DNA of 64,000 nucleotides from Culex pipiens pallens (GCF_016801865.2 NC_068938.1:68307457-68371456), one strand, 5' to 3'. Counted from the first letter of the stretch, positions 47,701 through 60,659 are shown. Program-made: numbers and translations. Notes: generated from the letters alone by a model not told the origin.

Positions 47701-49709
47701 ACAAGTGTGCCACCAATATTTTGATGGCGATTTGTATGGCGGTTGTCACAAGTGTGCCACCAATATTTTGATGGAGATTTGTATGGCGGTTGTCACAAGT
47801 GTGCCACCAATATTTTGATGGCGATTTGTATGGCGGTTGTCACAAGTGTGCCACCAATATTTTGATGGAGATTTGTATGGCGGTTGTCACAAGTGTGCCA
47901 CCAATATTTTGATGAAGTTTTGTATGGCGGTTGTCACAAGTGTGCCACCAATATTTTGATGGAGATTTGTATGGCGGTTGTCACAAGTGTGCCACCAATA
48001 TTTTGATGGCGATTTGTATGGCGGTTGTCACAAGTGTGCCACCAATATTTTGATGGCGATTTGTATGGCGGTTGTCACAAGTGTGCCACCAATATTTTGA
48101 TGGAGATTTGTATGGCGGTTGTCACAAGTGTGCCACCAATATTTTGATGAAGTTTTGTATGGCGGTTGTCACAAGTGTGCCACCAATATTTTGATGGAGA
48201 TTTGTATGGCGGTTGTCACAAGTGTGCCACCAATATTTTGATGGCGATTTGTATGGCGGTTGTCACAAGTGTGCCACCAATATTTTGATGGCGATTTGTA
48301 TGGCGGTTGTCACAAGTGTGCCACCAATATTTTGATGGAGATTTGTATGGCGGTTGTCACAAGTGTGCCACCAATATTTTGATGAAGATTTGTATGGCGG
48401 TTGTCACAAGTGTGCCACCAATATTTTGATGGAGATTTGTATGGCGGTTGTCACAAGTGTGCCACCAATATTTTGATGGCGATTTGTATGGCGGTTGTCA
48501 CAAGTGTGCCACCAATATTTTGATGGCGATTTGTATGGCGGTTGTCACAAGTGTGCCACCAATATTTTGATGGCGATTTGTATGGCGGTTGTCACAAGTG
48601 TGCCACCAATATTTTGATGGAGATTTGTATGGCGGTTGTCACAAGTGTGCCACCAATATTTTGATGGCGATTTGTATGGCGGTTGTCACAAGTGTGCCAC
48701 CAATATTTTGATGGAGATTTGTATGGCGGTTGTCACAAGTGTGCCACCAATATTTTGATGAAGTTTTGTATGGCGGTTGTCACAAGTGTGCCACCAATAT
48801 TTTGATGGCGATTTGTATGGCGGTTGTCACAAGTGTGCCACCAATATTTTGATGGAGATTTGTATGGCGGTTGTCACAAGTGTGCCACCAATATTTTGAT
48901 GGCGATTTGTATGGCGGTTGTCACAAGTGTGCCACCAATATTTTGATGGAGATTTGTATGGCGGTTGTCACAAGTGTGCCACCAATATTTTGATGGCGAT
49001 TTGTATGGCGGTTGTCACAAGTGTGCCACCAATATTTTGATGGAGATTTGTATGGCGGTTGTCACAAGTGTGCCACCAATATTTTGATGAAGATTTGTAT
49101 GGCGGTTGTCACAAGTGTGCCACCAATATTTTGATGGAGATTTGTATGGCGGTTGTCACAAGTGTGCCACCAATATTTTGATGGCGATTTGTATGGCGGT
49201 TGTCACAAGTGTGCCACCAATATTTTGATGGCGATTTGTATGGCGGTTGTCACAAGTGTGCCACCAATATTTTGATGGAGATTTGTATGGCGGTTGTCAC
49301 AAGTGTGCCACCAATATTTTGATGGAGATTTGTATGGCGGTTGTCACAAGTGTGCCACCAATATTTTGATGAAGTTTTGTATGGCGGTTGTCACAAGTGT
49401 GCCACCAATATTTTGATGGAGATTTGTATGGCGGTTGTCACAAGTGTGCCACCAATATTTTGATGGCGATTTGTATGGCGGTTGTCACAAGTGTGCCACC
49501 AATATTTTGATGGCGATTTGTATGGCGGTTGTCACAAGTGTGCCACCAATATTTTGATGGAGTTTTGTATGGCGGTTGTCACAAGTGTGCCACCAATATT
49601 TTGATGGCGATTTGTATGGCGGTTGTCACAAGTGTGCCACCAATATTTTGATGGCGATTTGTATGGCGGTTGTCACAAGTGTGCCACCAATATTTTGATG
49701 GCGATTTGT
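44761..49709 (+). repeat. 47 bp minisatellite, left array, about 105 copies
   Basis: Each unit contains tatggcggttgtcacaag followed by tgtgccaccaatattttgatg. Variation is concentrated in the 'gatgg(a/c)gatttg' / 'gatgaagttttg' positions. Units are head to tail without spacers. A rare variant gtcagaag occurs only at 46997 and 47655, exactly 14 units apart. Confidence 0.97.
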
Positions 49710-50145
49710 TACACCGCAGTATGGTTACACCGTAACATAGTTACACCGTAGTATGGTCACACCGTAATATTTTTACACCGCAATATTTGTAACACCGCAG
49801 TATGGTTACACCGTAACATAGTTACACCGTAATATGATTACACCGTAACATTGTTACACCGCAACATTCGTTACACCGTAACATTTCTTCACACCGTAGT
49901 TTGATTACACCGTAACATTGTTACACCACAACATTCGTTACACCGTCACATTCGTTACACAGCTACATTCGTTACACCGTAATATTGTTACACCGCAACA
50001 TTCGTTACACCTTATTAATCGTTACACCGTAACATTCGTTACACCTTAGTTTGGTTACACCGTAACATTGTTACACCGTAACATTGTTACACCGCAACAT
50101 CCGTTGCTTCGTAGCATTCATTACACCGTGGCATTCGTTACACCG
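49710..50145 (+). repeat. Central minisatellite, left half (TTACACCGTAACATTG-type)
   Basis: Irregular units of about 14-19 bp with core TTACACCG and variable 'taacattcg/taacattg' links. It starts abruptly where the 47 bp array stops (gcgatttgt/tacaccg). Units are more diverged than those of the 47 bp arrays. Confidence 0.93.
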
Positions 50146-51269
50146 TAATAATGCTACGGTGTAAGACTATTACGGTGTCACACTGTTACGGTGTAATCAT
50201 ATTACGGTGTAACTTTGTTACGGTGTAATGAATATTGCGGTGTAACAATGTTACGGTGTGACCATACTACGGTGTAACGAATGTTACGGTGTAAGGAATG
50301 ATGCGGTGTAACGGTGTAACGAATGTAACTGTGTAACGAATGTAACGGTGTAACCAATGTAACGGTGTAACGGTGTAACCAATGTTGTGACGTAACAATT
50401 TTATGGTGTAATCAAACTACGGTGTGAAGAAATGTTACGGTGTAACGAATGTAGTGGTGTAACAATGTTACGTTGTTACAATGTTGCGGTGTAGCAATGT
50501 TACGTTGTAACAATGTTACGGTGTAACAATGTTACGGTGTAACAATGTGACGGTGTAACAATGTTACGGTGTAACAATGTTACGGTGTAACGATGTTACG
50601 GTGTAAGGAATGATGCGGTGTAACGGTGTAACGAATGTAACTGTGTAACGAATGTAACGGTGTTACCAATGTAACGGTGTAACGGTGTAACCAATGTTGT
50701 GATGTAACAATTTTATGGTGTAATCAAACTACGGTGTGAAGAAATGTTACGGTGTAACGAATGTAGCGGTGTAACAATGTTACGTTGTTACAATGTTGCG
50801 GTGTAGCAATGTTACGTTGTAACAATGTTACGGTGTAACAATGTTACGGTGTAACAATGTTACGGTGTAACAATGTTACGGTGTAACAATGATACGGTGT
50901 AACAATGTTACGGTGTAACAATGTTACGATGTAACAATGTTACGGTGTAACAATGTGACGGTGTAACAATGTTACGGTGTAACGATGTTACGGTGTAACG
51001 AATGTTGTGGTGTAACAAGTGTACGGTGTAATCATACTACGAAGTAACGAATGTTGCGGTGTAACAATGTTACGGTGTAATCATATTACGGTGTTACTAT
51101 GTTACGGTGTAACCATACTGCGGTGTAACCATACTGCGGTGTAACGAATATTGCGGTGTAACAATGTTACGGTGTGACCATACTACGGTGTAACGAATGT
51201 TACGGTGTAACGAATGTTACGGTGTAACGAATGTTACGGTGTAACGAATGTTACGGTGTAATGAATGTT
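50146..51269 (-). repeat. Central minisatellite, right half (CGGTGTAACAATGTTA-type)
   Basis: The orientation flips near 50146 and the core becomes CGGTGTAA. A segment beginning 'gtaaggaatgatgcggtgta' at 50291 is repeated at 50603, a 312 bp duplication that preserves many unit-specific variants. The half is 2.6 times as long as the left half. Confidence 0.93.
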
Positions 51270-54200
51270 ATATTGGTGGCACACTTGTGACAACGACCAT
51301 ACAAATCGCCATTAAAATATTGGTGGCACACTTGTGACAACCGCCATACAAATCGCCATCAAAATATTGGTGGCACACTTGTGACAACCGCCATACAAAT
51401 CTCCATCAAAATATTGGTGGCACACTTGTGACAACCGCCATACAAATCTCCATCAAAATATTGGTGGCACACTTGTGACAACCGCCATACAAATCTCCAT
51501 CAAAATATTGGTGGCACACTTGTGACAACCGCCATACAAATCGCCATCAAAATATTGGTGGCACACTTGTGACAACCGCCATACAAAACTCCATCAAAAT
51601 ATTGGTGACACACTTGTGACAACCGCCATACAAAACTCCATCAAAATATTGGTGGCACACTTGTGACAACCGCCATACAAATCTCCATCAAAATATTGGT
51701 GGCACACTTGTGACAACCGCCATACAAATCTCCATCAAAATATTGGTGGCACACTTGTGACAACCGCCATACAAATCGCCATCAAAATATTGGTGGCACA
51801 CTTGTGACAACCGCCATACAAATCTCCATCAAAATATTGGTGGCACACTTGTGACAACCGCCATACAAATCTCCATCAAAATATTGGTGGCACACTTGTG
51901 ACAACCGCCATACAAATCTCCATCAAAATATTGGTGGCACACTTGTGACAACCGCCATACAAATCGCCATCAAAATATTGGTGGCACACTTGTGACAACC
52001 GCCATACAAATCTCCATCAAAATATTGGTGGCACACTTGTGACAACCGCCATACAAATCGCCATCAAAATATTGGTGGCACACTTGTGACAACCGCCATA
52101 CAAATCTCCATCAAAATATTGGTGGCACACTTGTGACAACCGCCATACAAATCTCCATCAAAATATTGGTGGCACACTTGTGACAACCGCCATACAAATC
52201 TCCATCAAAATATTGGTGGCACACTTGTGACAACCGCCATACAAATCTCCATCAAAATATTGGTGGCACACTTGTGACAACCGCCATACAAAACTCCATC
52301 AAAATATTGGTGGCACACTTGTGACAACCGCCATACAAATCTCCATCAAAATATTGGTGGCACACTTGTGACAACCGCCATACAAATCTCCATCAAAATA
52401 TTGGTGGCACACTTGTGACAACCGCCATACAAATCTCCATCAAAATATTGGTGGCACACTTGTGACAACCGCCATACAAATCTCCATCAAAATATTGGTG
52501 GCACACTTGTGACAACCGCCATACAAATCTCCATCAAAATATTGGTGGCACACTTGTGACAACCGCCATACAAATCTCCATCAAAATATTGGTGGCACAC
52601 TTGTGACAACCGCCATACAAATCTCCATCAAAATATTGGTGGCACACTTGTGACAACCGCCATACAAATCTCCATCAAAATATTGGTGGCACACTTGTGA
52701 CAACCGCCATACAAATCGCCATCAAAATATTGGTGGCACACTTGTGACAACCGCCATACAAATCTCCATCAAAATATTGGTGGCACACTTGTGACAACCG
52801 CCATACAAATCGCCATCAAAATATTGGTGGCACACTTGTGACAACCGCCATACAAATCTCCATCAAAATATTGGTGGCACACTTGTGACAACCGCCATAC
52901 AAATCGCCATCAAAATATTGGTGGCACACTTGTGACAACCGCCATACAAATCTCCATCAAAATATTGGTGGCACACTTGTGACAACCGCCATACAAATCT
53001 CCATCAAAATATTGGTGGCACACTTGTGACAACCGCCATACAAATCTCCATCAAAATATTGGTGGCACACTTGTGACAACCGCCATACAAATCTCCATCA
53101 AAATATTGGTGGCACACTTGTGACAACCGCCATACAAAACTCCATCAAAATATTGGTGGCACACTTGTGACAACCGCCATACAAATCTCCATCAAAATAT
53201 TGGTGGCACACTTGTGACAACCGCCATACAAATCTCCATCAAAATATTGGTGGCACACTTGTGACAACCGCCATACAAATCGCCATCAAAATATTGGTGG
53301 CACACTTGTGACAACCGCCATACAAATCTCCATCAAAATATTGGTGGCACACTTGTGACAACCGCCATACAAATCGCCATCAAAATATTGGTGGCACACT
53401 TGTGACAACCGCCATACAAATCTCCATCAAAATATTGGTGGCACACTTGTGACAACCGCCATACAAATCGCCATCAAAATATTGGTGGCACACTTGTGAC
53501 AACCGCCATACAAATCTCCATCAAAATATTGGTGGCACACTTGTGACAACCGCCATACAAATCTCCATCAAAATATTGGTGGCACACTTGTGACAACCGC
53601 CATACAAAACTCCATCAAAATATTGGTGGCACACTTGTGACAACCGCCATACAAATCTCCATCAAAATATTGGTGGCACACTTGTGACAACCGCCATACA
53701 AATCTCCATCAAAATATTGGTGGCACACTTGTGACAACCGCCATACAAATCGCCATCAAAATATTGGTGGCACACTTGTGACAACCGCCATACAAATCTC
53801 CATCAAAATATTGGTGGCACACTTGTGACAACCGCCATACAAATCTCCATCAAAATATTGGTGGCACACTTGTGACAACCGCCATACAAATCGCCATCAA
53901 AATATTGGTGGCACACTTGTGACAACCGCCATACAAATCTCCATCAAAATATTGGTGGCACACTTGTGACAACCGCCATACAAATCTCCATCAAAATATT
54001 GGTGGCACACTTGTGACAACCGCCATACAAATCTCCATCAAAATATTGGTGGCACACTTGTGACAACCGCCATACAAATCGCCATCAAAATATTGGTGGC
54101 ACACTTGTGACAACCGCCATACAAATCTCCATCAAAATATTGGTGGCACACTTGTGACAACCGCCATACAAATCGCCATCAAAATATTGGTGGCACACTT

Positions 54201-57200
54201 GTGACAACCGCCATACAAATCTCCATCAAAATATTGGTGGCACACTTGTGACAACCGCCATACAAATCTCCATCAAAATATTGGTGGCACACTTGTGACA
54301 ACCGCCATACAAATCGCCATCAAAATATTGGTGGCACACTTGTGACAACCGCCATACAAATCTCCATCAAAATATTGGTGGCACACTTGTGACAACCGCC
54401 ATACAAATCTCCATCAAAATATTGGTGGCACACTTGTGACAACCGCCATACAAAACTCCATCAAAATATTGGTGGCACACTTGTGACAACCGCCATACAA
54501 ATCGCCATCAAAATATTGGTGGCACACTTGTGACAACCGCCATACAAATCTCCATCAAAATATTGGTGGCACACTTGTGACAACCGCCATACAAATCTCC
54601 ATCAAAATATTGGTGGCACACTTGTGACAACCGCCATACAAATCTCCATCAAAATATTGGTGGCACACTTGTGACAACCGCCATACAAATCTCCATCAAA
54701 ATATTGGTGGCACACTTGTGACAACCGCCATACAAATCTCCATCAAAATATTGGTGGCACACTTGTGACAACCGCCATACAAATCTCCATCAAAATATTG
54801 GTGGCACACTTGTGACAACCGCCATACAAATCTCCATCAAAATATTGGTGGCACACTTGTGACAACCGCCATACAAATCTCCATCAAAATATTGGTGGCA
54901 CACTTGTGACAACCGCCATACAAATCTCCATCAAAATATTGGTGGCACACTTGTGACAACCGCCATACAAATCGCCATCAAAATATTGGTGGCACACTTG
55001 TGACAACCGCCATACAAATCTCCATCAAAATATTGGTGGCACACTTGTGACAACCGCCATACAAATCTCCATCAAAATATTGGTGGCACACTTGTGACAA
55101 CCGCCATACAAATCGCCATCAAAATATTGGTGGCACACTTGTGACAACCGCCATACAAATCTCCATCAAAATATTGGTGGCACACTTGTGACAACCGCCA
55201 TACAAATCGCCATCAAAATATTGGTGGCACACTTGTGACAACCGCCATACAAATCTCCATCAAAATATTGGTGGCACACTTGTGACAACCGCCATACAAA
55301 TCTCCATCAAAATATTGGTGGCACACTTGTGACAACCGCCATACAAATCTCCATCAAAATATTGGTGGCACACTTGTGACAACCGCCATACAAATCTCCA
55401 TCAAAATATTGGTGGCACACTTGTGACAACCGCCATACAAAACTCCATCAAAATATTGGTGGCACACTTGTGACAACCGCCATACAAATCTCCATCAAAA
55501 TATTGGTGGCACACTTGTGACAACCGCCATACAAATCTCCATCAAAATATTGGTGGCACACTTGTGACAACCGCCATACAAATCTCCATCAAAATATTGG
55601 TGGCACACTTGTGACAACCGCCATACAAATCTCCATCAAAATATTGGTGGCACACTTGTGACAACCGCCATACAAAACTCCATCAAAATATTGGTGGCAC
55701 ACTTGTGACAACCGCCATACAAATCTCCATCAAAATATTGGTGGCACACTTGTGACAACCGCCATACAAATCTCCATCAAAATATTGGTGGCACACTTGT
55801 GACAACCGCCATACAAATCTCCATCAAAATATTGGTGGCACACTTGTGACAACCGCCATACAAATCTCCATCAAAATATTGGTGGCACACTTGTGACAAC
55901 CGCCATACAAATCTCCATCAAAATATTGGTGGCACACTTGTGACAACCGCCATACAAATCTCCATCAAAATATTGGTGGCACACTTGTGACAACCGCCAT
56001 ACAAATCTCCATCAAAATATTGATGGCACACTTGTGACAACCGCCATACAAATCTCCATCAAAATATTGGTGGCACACTTGTGACAACCGCCATACAAAT
56101 CTCCATCAAAATATTGGTGGCACACTTGTGACAACCGCCATACAAATCTCCATCAAAATATTGGTGGCACACTTGTGACAACCGCCATACAAATCGCCAT
56201 CAAAATATTGGTGGCACACTTGTGACAACCGCCATACAAATCTCCATCAAAATATTGGTGGCACACTTGTGACAACCGCCATACAAATCTCCATCAAAAT
56301 ATTGGTGGCACACTTGTGACAACCGCCATACAAATCTCCATCAAAATATTGGTGGCACACTTGTGACAACCGCCATACAAATCTCCATCAAAATATTGGT
56401 GGCACACTTGTGACAACCGCCATACAAATCTCCATCAAAATATTGGTGGCACACTTGTGACAACCGCCATACAAATCTCCATCAAAATATTGGTGGCACA
56501 CTTGTGACAACCGCCATACAAATCTCCATCAAAATATTGGTGGCACACTTGTGACAACCGCCATACAAATCTCCATCAAAATATTGGTGGCACACTTGTG
56601 ACAACCGCCATACAAATCTCCATCAAAATATTGATGGCACACTTGTGACAACCGCCATACAAAACTCCATCAAAATATTGGTGGCACACTTGTGACAACC
56701 GCCATACAAATCTCCATCAAAATATTGGTGGCACACTTGTGACAACCGCCATACAAATCTCCATCAAAATATTGGTGGCACACTTGTGACAACCGCCATA
56801 CAAATCTTCATCAAAATATTGATGGCACACTTGTGACAACCGCCATACAAATCTTCATCAAAATATTGATGGCACACTTGTGACAACCGCCATACAAAAC
56901 TCCATCAAAATATTGGTGGCACACTTGTGACAACCGCCATACAAATCTCCATCAAAATATTGGTGGCACACTTGTGACAACCGCCATACAAATCTCCATC
57001 AAAATATTGGTGGCACACTTGTGACAACCGCCATACAAATCTCCATCAAAATATTGGTGGCACACTTGTGACAACCGCCATACAAATCTTCATCAAAATA
57101 TTGATGGCACACTTGTGACAACCGCCATACAAAACTCCATCAAAATATTGGTGGCACACTTGTGACAACCGCCATACAAATCTCCATCAAAATATTGGTG

Positions 57201-57754
57201 GCACACTTGTGACAACCGCCATACAAATCTCCATCAAAATATTGGTGGCACACTTGTGACAACCGCCATACAAATCTCCATCAAAATATTGGTGGCACAC
57301 TTGTGACAACCGCCATACAAATCTTCATCAAAATATTGATGGCACACTTGTGACAACCGCCATACAAAACTCCATCAAAATATTGGTGGCACACTTGTGA
57401 CAACCGCCATACAAATCTCCATCAAAATATTGGTGGCACACTTGTGACAACCGCCATACAAATCTCCATCAAAATATTGGTGGCACACTTGTGACAACCG
57501 CCATACAAATCTCCATCAAAATATTGGTGGCACACTTGTGACAACCGCCATACAAATCTCCATCAAAATATTGGTGGCACACTTGTGACAACCGCCATAC
57601 AAATCTCCATCAAAATATTGGTGGCACACTTGTGACAACCGCCATACAAATCTCCATCAAAATATTGGTGGCACACTTGTGACAACCGCCATACAAATCT
57701 TCATCAAAATATTGATGGCACACTTGTGACAACCGCCATACAAAACTCCATCAA
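51270..57754 (-). repeat. 47 bp minisatellite, right array, about 138 copies, inverted
   Basis: This is the reverse complement of the left array (attggtggcacacttgtgac, then aaccgccatacaaatctcca). It is longer than the left array. Toward 56819-57712 a variant 'cttcatcaaaatattgatgg' recurs at intervals that are multiples of 47 bp, including two successive 235 bp steps. Confidence 0.97.
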
Positions 57755-58115
57755 CATTCAAATAGCCCTTTAGGAACACACTTGTGACACGTAGTACATT
57801 ATCAATTCAAAAATGTTGTGCTCTCTTGTGATACGTGGTGTTATAAAATTAGACATAAATGTGTAGTGACATCTGTTGGTACCATACAGTTTTATAGCTT
57901 GCTTTTGCCTCTGCACGTGTCACAAGATAGCACAGAAAATTTGTTGAGAAACTGGTCTATGTCACAAGTGTGCCCAACGATATCCCGGAAACGGAAACGA
58001 ATTTCAAAAATCGGGTGATGGCATCTTGTAGCGTTTGTTAAGTTTAATGAAACGCCATCATTAACTCATTTTCGACCAAAATGGCGTTTGTCACAAGATA
58101 GCACAGAAGCGACGA
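57755..58115. repeat. Right shoulder of the 14 kb element
   Basis: It mirrors the left shoulder in its first 80 bases and in its terminal repeat. Core motifs appear as 'gtcacaagatagcacag' near 57919 and 58092 and 'gtcacaagtgtgcccaa' near 57961. It is less than half as long as the left shoulder. Confidence 0.75.
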
Positions 58116-58450
58116 TTTGTTGACCAATTAGGTCAAGGATATTATTTTGGCCATAAAATGTGGAATTTACACCAAAACAAAATGTTTATGTGAAAAATTT
58201 GAAGTAGATTTTTTAAATTATTGATAATAATTATTATTAGGAAATCAACTATTTGTTCGTTAATTGTTTAAGTGTCCATAACCTTATTTGTTATTATTTT
58301 TTATTTTGCTGAATAAGAATATTTCGTCCAATTTTGTAAAGGAGATTATTTTGGCAATGAAATATACTCTTTATACCAGAACTTTTCTTAAAAGTGAAAA
58401 ATTTTAGAGTTGATTTTATAATTATTGAATATTCTTTTAACCCTCTACTG
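58116..58450. repeat. Right remainder of the AATAAC-family host element
   Basis: Decayed pieces of the 157 bp unit ('tgaccaattaggtcaagg' and 'attattttggcc') and a second copy of 'ccataaccttatttgttatt' (also at about 43911). Consistent with the other half of the element at 43677-43969. Confidence 0.55.
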
Positions 58451-59725
58451 CCCAAATTCAAAAATGTTGTGCATAACGAAATATTTTATTATTTTTTTAT
58501 CTCTAGAACTTTCAAACATTTTGGTTAATTGATCATTTGGTCTATGTTGAATTTACAGTTTTTCAAACGTTGAACAAAAATTTGTGATGTTTACTGATTT
58601 TATTCAGCATTGGAAAATATGTAATATTTATTTGGACCAAGCAAAAATATTAAATTTTAGTAATTAGCTTATACCTAATAAGAAATAAATTTCAAAATCA
58701 GTTATTACTTTTCCAGATATTTCAGCAATTTTCTTTATTTTCGTAACTTGATAAAATTCATGTTGGTTGCCATAGTATTTGAATGACAAAGAACATATAA
58801 TTTTAAAGAAATAAACCAAAAACAATGCAACAAAGCAATGCTTGTCAGTCACTCCATCAAACATCTCCGCATTCACCGTCATGAATTCCAATGCTCAATT
58901 AGTTGAGCAGTTGAGCAGTTGGCTTCCTCAATCGAACTCTGCACCGTAACCATCTGCTTGAGGCAACCTCTTCACTTGAATGGTCCTTCACATATAACCT
59001 ACCACTGACTCATCCGTATTCAGTCCGGGAATCCTTCCCGTTTCTCCAGCCCACTTCTTGCTGGGGAAGTGTCGATGGCCAACAATGGGCCGATATTCTG
59101 GTTTGATTAGCGGTAATCATGATGAGGATACATTGTGGCCGAGGGATCAGAACGATATCATCAATTATGCCATTGAATGGGCACGCGTTAAGACGTTTGG
59201 GACTGCGCTCACATGTGGTGGTTTCACAGTTCGTAAGTCAACGGGAGATTTAGTTCAACATTTGGCCACCGGACTATTAGCACGCCTCGCGAGGACAGTT
59301 GACTCAACATCACCACGTGGAAATGGCTCATGTCCACGTGTGTGATTACTGCAGTAGCAATAAAGACGTGATACCTTTCGAGAAAGGGCCACGTGACCTG
59401 CTCCGGAACGATAATGATGCGGTGCTGGAGGCCGACTCCTTTCGTACAGATCGAAACGGTATCGACCGGATCCGGTGTGTAATTCAGGTTATTAAGCTAA
59501 CCGTGTGTGAGGAATCAAGTGAGGCGATAAAATCAAGAACAGAACGTCCCGAAGCCGACCTGTGTGGCACGGGGGAAAGGTGTTTTGTCGTTTCCTGGAT
59601 TACCGCCACCCTAGCTACTAGGGGGTGGTGGAAGGGATTGACAATGCTACATCGAGGGCATCTTGTGATACAAAACCTTTTGGATTATCTACCATGATGT
59701 GGGCAGTGTTGTGAAAACCCATCAT
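58451..59725. other. Unassigned segment; GC-richer part 58860-59700
   Basis: The GC-richer part holds two overlapping plus-strand ORFs (59058-59345, 95 codons; 59299-59697, 132 codons). I recognise no domain, and splice-site context does not clearly frame them. It could be a decayed element, an unannotated exon or non-coding RNA. Confidence 0.4.
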
Positions 59726-60393
59726 GGGTAATTCTCTACGAAATCGGTCTTTTTTCTTCAATTTTAATTTTTGTATTTTTTAATCCGGCTGAAACTTTTT
59801 TGGTGCCTTCGGTATGCCCAAAGAAGCCATTTTGAATCATTTGTTTGTCCATATAATTTTCCATACAAATTTGGCAGCTGTCCATACAAAAATGATATGT
59901 GAAAATTCAAAAATCTGTATCTTTTGAAGGAATTTTTTGATCGATTTGGTGTCTTCGGCAAAGTTGTAGGTATGGATACGGACTACACTGGAAAAAAATG
60001 ATAGAGGACATAAAATGCCAACTTTTCAGAAATTTCCAGGCTGTGCAAAAAATCTTTGAACGAGTTATGAATTTTTGAATCAGTACTGATTTTTTCAAAT
60101 AATCGAAATATCGGTCTCAAAAAATTGTCAACTAAATTTTCGATGCAAAATCAACTTTGCAATCAAAAAGTACTTCAGTGAAATTTTGATAAAATGCATC
60201 TTTTCGAAAAAAATACTTTCAGAATTTTCAAGTCTAGACTAACATTTAAAAAGGGCCAAACATTCAATATTACGCCCTTTTAAATTGTTAGTCTTGGTTT
60301 AAAAATTCTAAAAATATTGTTATCGAAAAGATTGGAAAATTTCACGAATGTTTCATATTTTAACATTGAAAATCGGACCATTAGTTGCTGAGA

Positions 60394-60659
60394 CGAAACG
60401 AAGTTGACTTTATAGCTGTCGGCCACCATTGCTAGTACCAACCACTAGTGTCTTCCTTTTTATCTACAAGGACTTCGCCGACCTGGGCTCCTAAGTGTAT
60501 GAAAGTATGGCACGGAGCGACGGCGCCGAATACCCATATTTACACAAAGAATTTTAGAGCGCCCGCCGTTGGATTCAAACCGGCGACCTCTGGATTGTGA
60601 GTTCAGTGCGCGGTCCGATTGATCCACACGGGCGGGACGAAAAGAGCTGCTGAGATGTT
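60394..60659 (-). mobile_element. tRNA-derived SINE (266 bp) nested in the foldback copy
   Basis: On the minus strand the head has 'gtggatcaatcggaccg' (A-box-like), a loop CTCACAA and the B-box-like 'ggtttgaatcc' (about 60577-60587). The 10 bp GTTGCTGAGA flanks it (60384-60393 and 60660-60669), and the uninterrupted host sequence ('ttagttgctgagatatcg') is present at about 1707. Confidence 0.82.

Larger units (their letters stand above)
43970..58115. mobile_element. 14.1 kb foldback element with minisatellite arms
   Basis: The left terminus contains CTTCTGTGCTATCTTGTGAC followed by aaacgccattt (43976-44006). The right terminus is its reverse complement (58079-58109), with TCGTC-like bases just outside on both sides. 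Inner shoulders also mirror each other: 'gtactacgtg...acaagtgtg' at about 44706 and 'cacacttgtgacacgtagta' at about 57777. Between them lie inverted arrays of a 47 bp unit and a central, also inverted, second minisatellite. It is inserted in an AATAAC-family element. No ORF beyond short spurious ones occurs, so it cannot move by itself. The architecture resembles Foldback-type elements, whose arms are built of tandem repeats. Confidence 0.85.

Noticed and set aside
44761..57754. CRISPR array, because of regular spacing of a conserved motif
   Set aside because: The 47 bp units are contiguous tandem repeats with no unique spacers, in a eukaryotic context, with no cas genes.
59299..59697. 132-codon ORF called as a gene
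   Set aside because: No recognisable domain, an overlapping competing ORF and no clear splice context. Kept only as an unassigned segment.
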